Origin: Sulfuricellaceae bacterium
Lineage (GTDB): Bacteria > Pseudomonadota > Gammaproteobacteria > Burkholderiales > UBA9220
Direction: 5' to 3'
DNA: 5,868 nucleotides
Assembly: GCA_019911985.1 (NCBI GenBank)
Contig: JAIOJO010000462.1
Span: forward strand, 1 to 5,868
A program made the translations under genes and the position numbers. This document shows, piece by piece, positions 5,825 to 5,868 of the stretch (the stretch's first letter is position 1; every line of letters begins with the position of its first letter). The notes below the pieces were generated by a model, which had not been told where the DNA came from, ran no database searches, and saw nothing but the letters and a program-made list of their open reading frames with translations.

Positions 5825-5868
5825 TTACCTTAACAGCGTCAGGACACTGTTCGGCAAGGCATTGGCTT
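5825..5868 (-). CDS. fliC: Flagellin, C-terminal end only
   Basis: Reading leftward from the window edge, the frame gives ANALPNSVLTLLR and then TAA at 5825-5827. This matches the extreme C-terminus of bacterial flagellins, where a Gln/Ala-Asn-x-Leu-Pro segment leads to a leucine-rich end (typically VLSLLR or similar). That helix packs in the D0 core of the filament and is the part bound by FliS. Only 14 codons are present, so identification rests on this short motif plus its position directly upstream of flaG-fliD-fliS. Which flagellin copy it is cannot be told. Confidence 0.8.
   Translation of the reverse strand, partial: ANALPNSVLTLLR

Overview
The window is a compact flagellar late-gene cluster read leftward (minus strand). 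It is bounded on the left by the 3' end of a convergent glnD gene (plus strand) and on the right by the last codons of a flagellin gene (minus strand). The GlnD C-terminus, the flagellin > FlaG > FliD > FliS > FliT order, the FliK-like plus FhlB pair and a DUF2802 membrane protein all point to a motile, polarly flagellated type of proteobacterium. Gammaproteobacteria is my best guess and Betaproteobacteria is possible. No ribosomal RNA or species-level marker is present, so I go no further.

Layout in transcription order (right to left): flagellin 3' end (5825-5868); a short intergenic hairpin (5774-5805); flaG (5305-5706); fliD (2955-5252); fliS (2446-2907); a fliT-like chaperone (2112-2459); a DUF2802 membrane protein with a TTG start (1667-2053); a FliK-like hook-length control protein (570-1670); and fhlB, a free-standing homologue of the FlhB cytoplasmic tail (266-583). 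Stop and start codons overlap at fliS/fliT (14 bp), DUF2802/fliK (4 bp) and fliK/fhlB (14 bp), so this reads as one or two polycistronic units. The glnD stop lies only 4 bp from the fhlB stop.

The genes fit one process, the building of the outer flagellar filament. FliD is the filament cap and FliS the flagellin chaperone. The FliT-like protein is the probable FliD chaperone, and FlaG is thought to influence filament length. The FliK-like/FhlB pair resembles the parts that set the substrate switch of the flagellar type III export apparatus. The least understood member is the DUF2802 protein, whose translation appears coupled to the FliK-like protein. The most distinctive sequence feature is the large FliD (765 residues, against roughly 400-480 in familiar homologues). 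Its extra length includes two tandem, clearly related domains of about 80 residues in the exposed part of the protein. I saw no mobile element, CRISPR array, tRNA or wholly new system; the window is mostly ordinary flagellar sequence.
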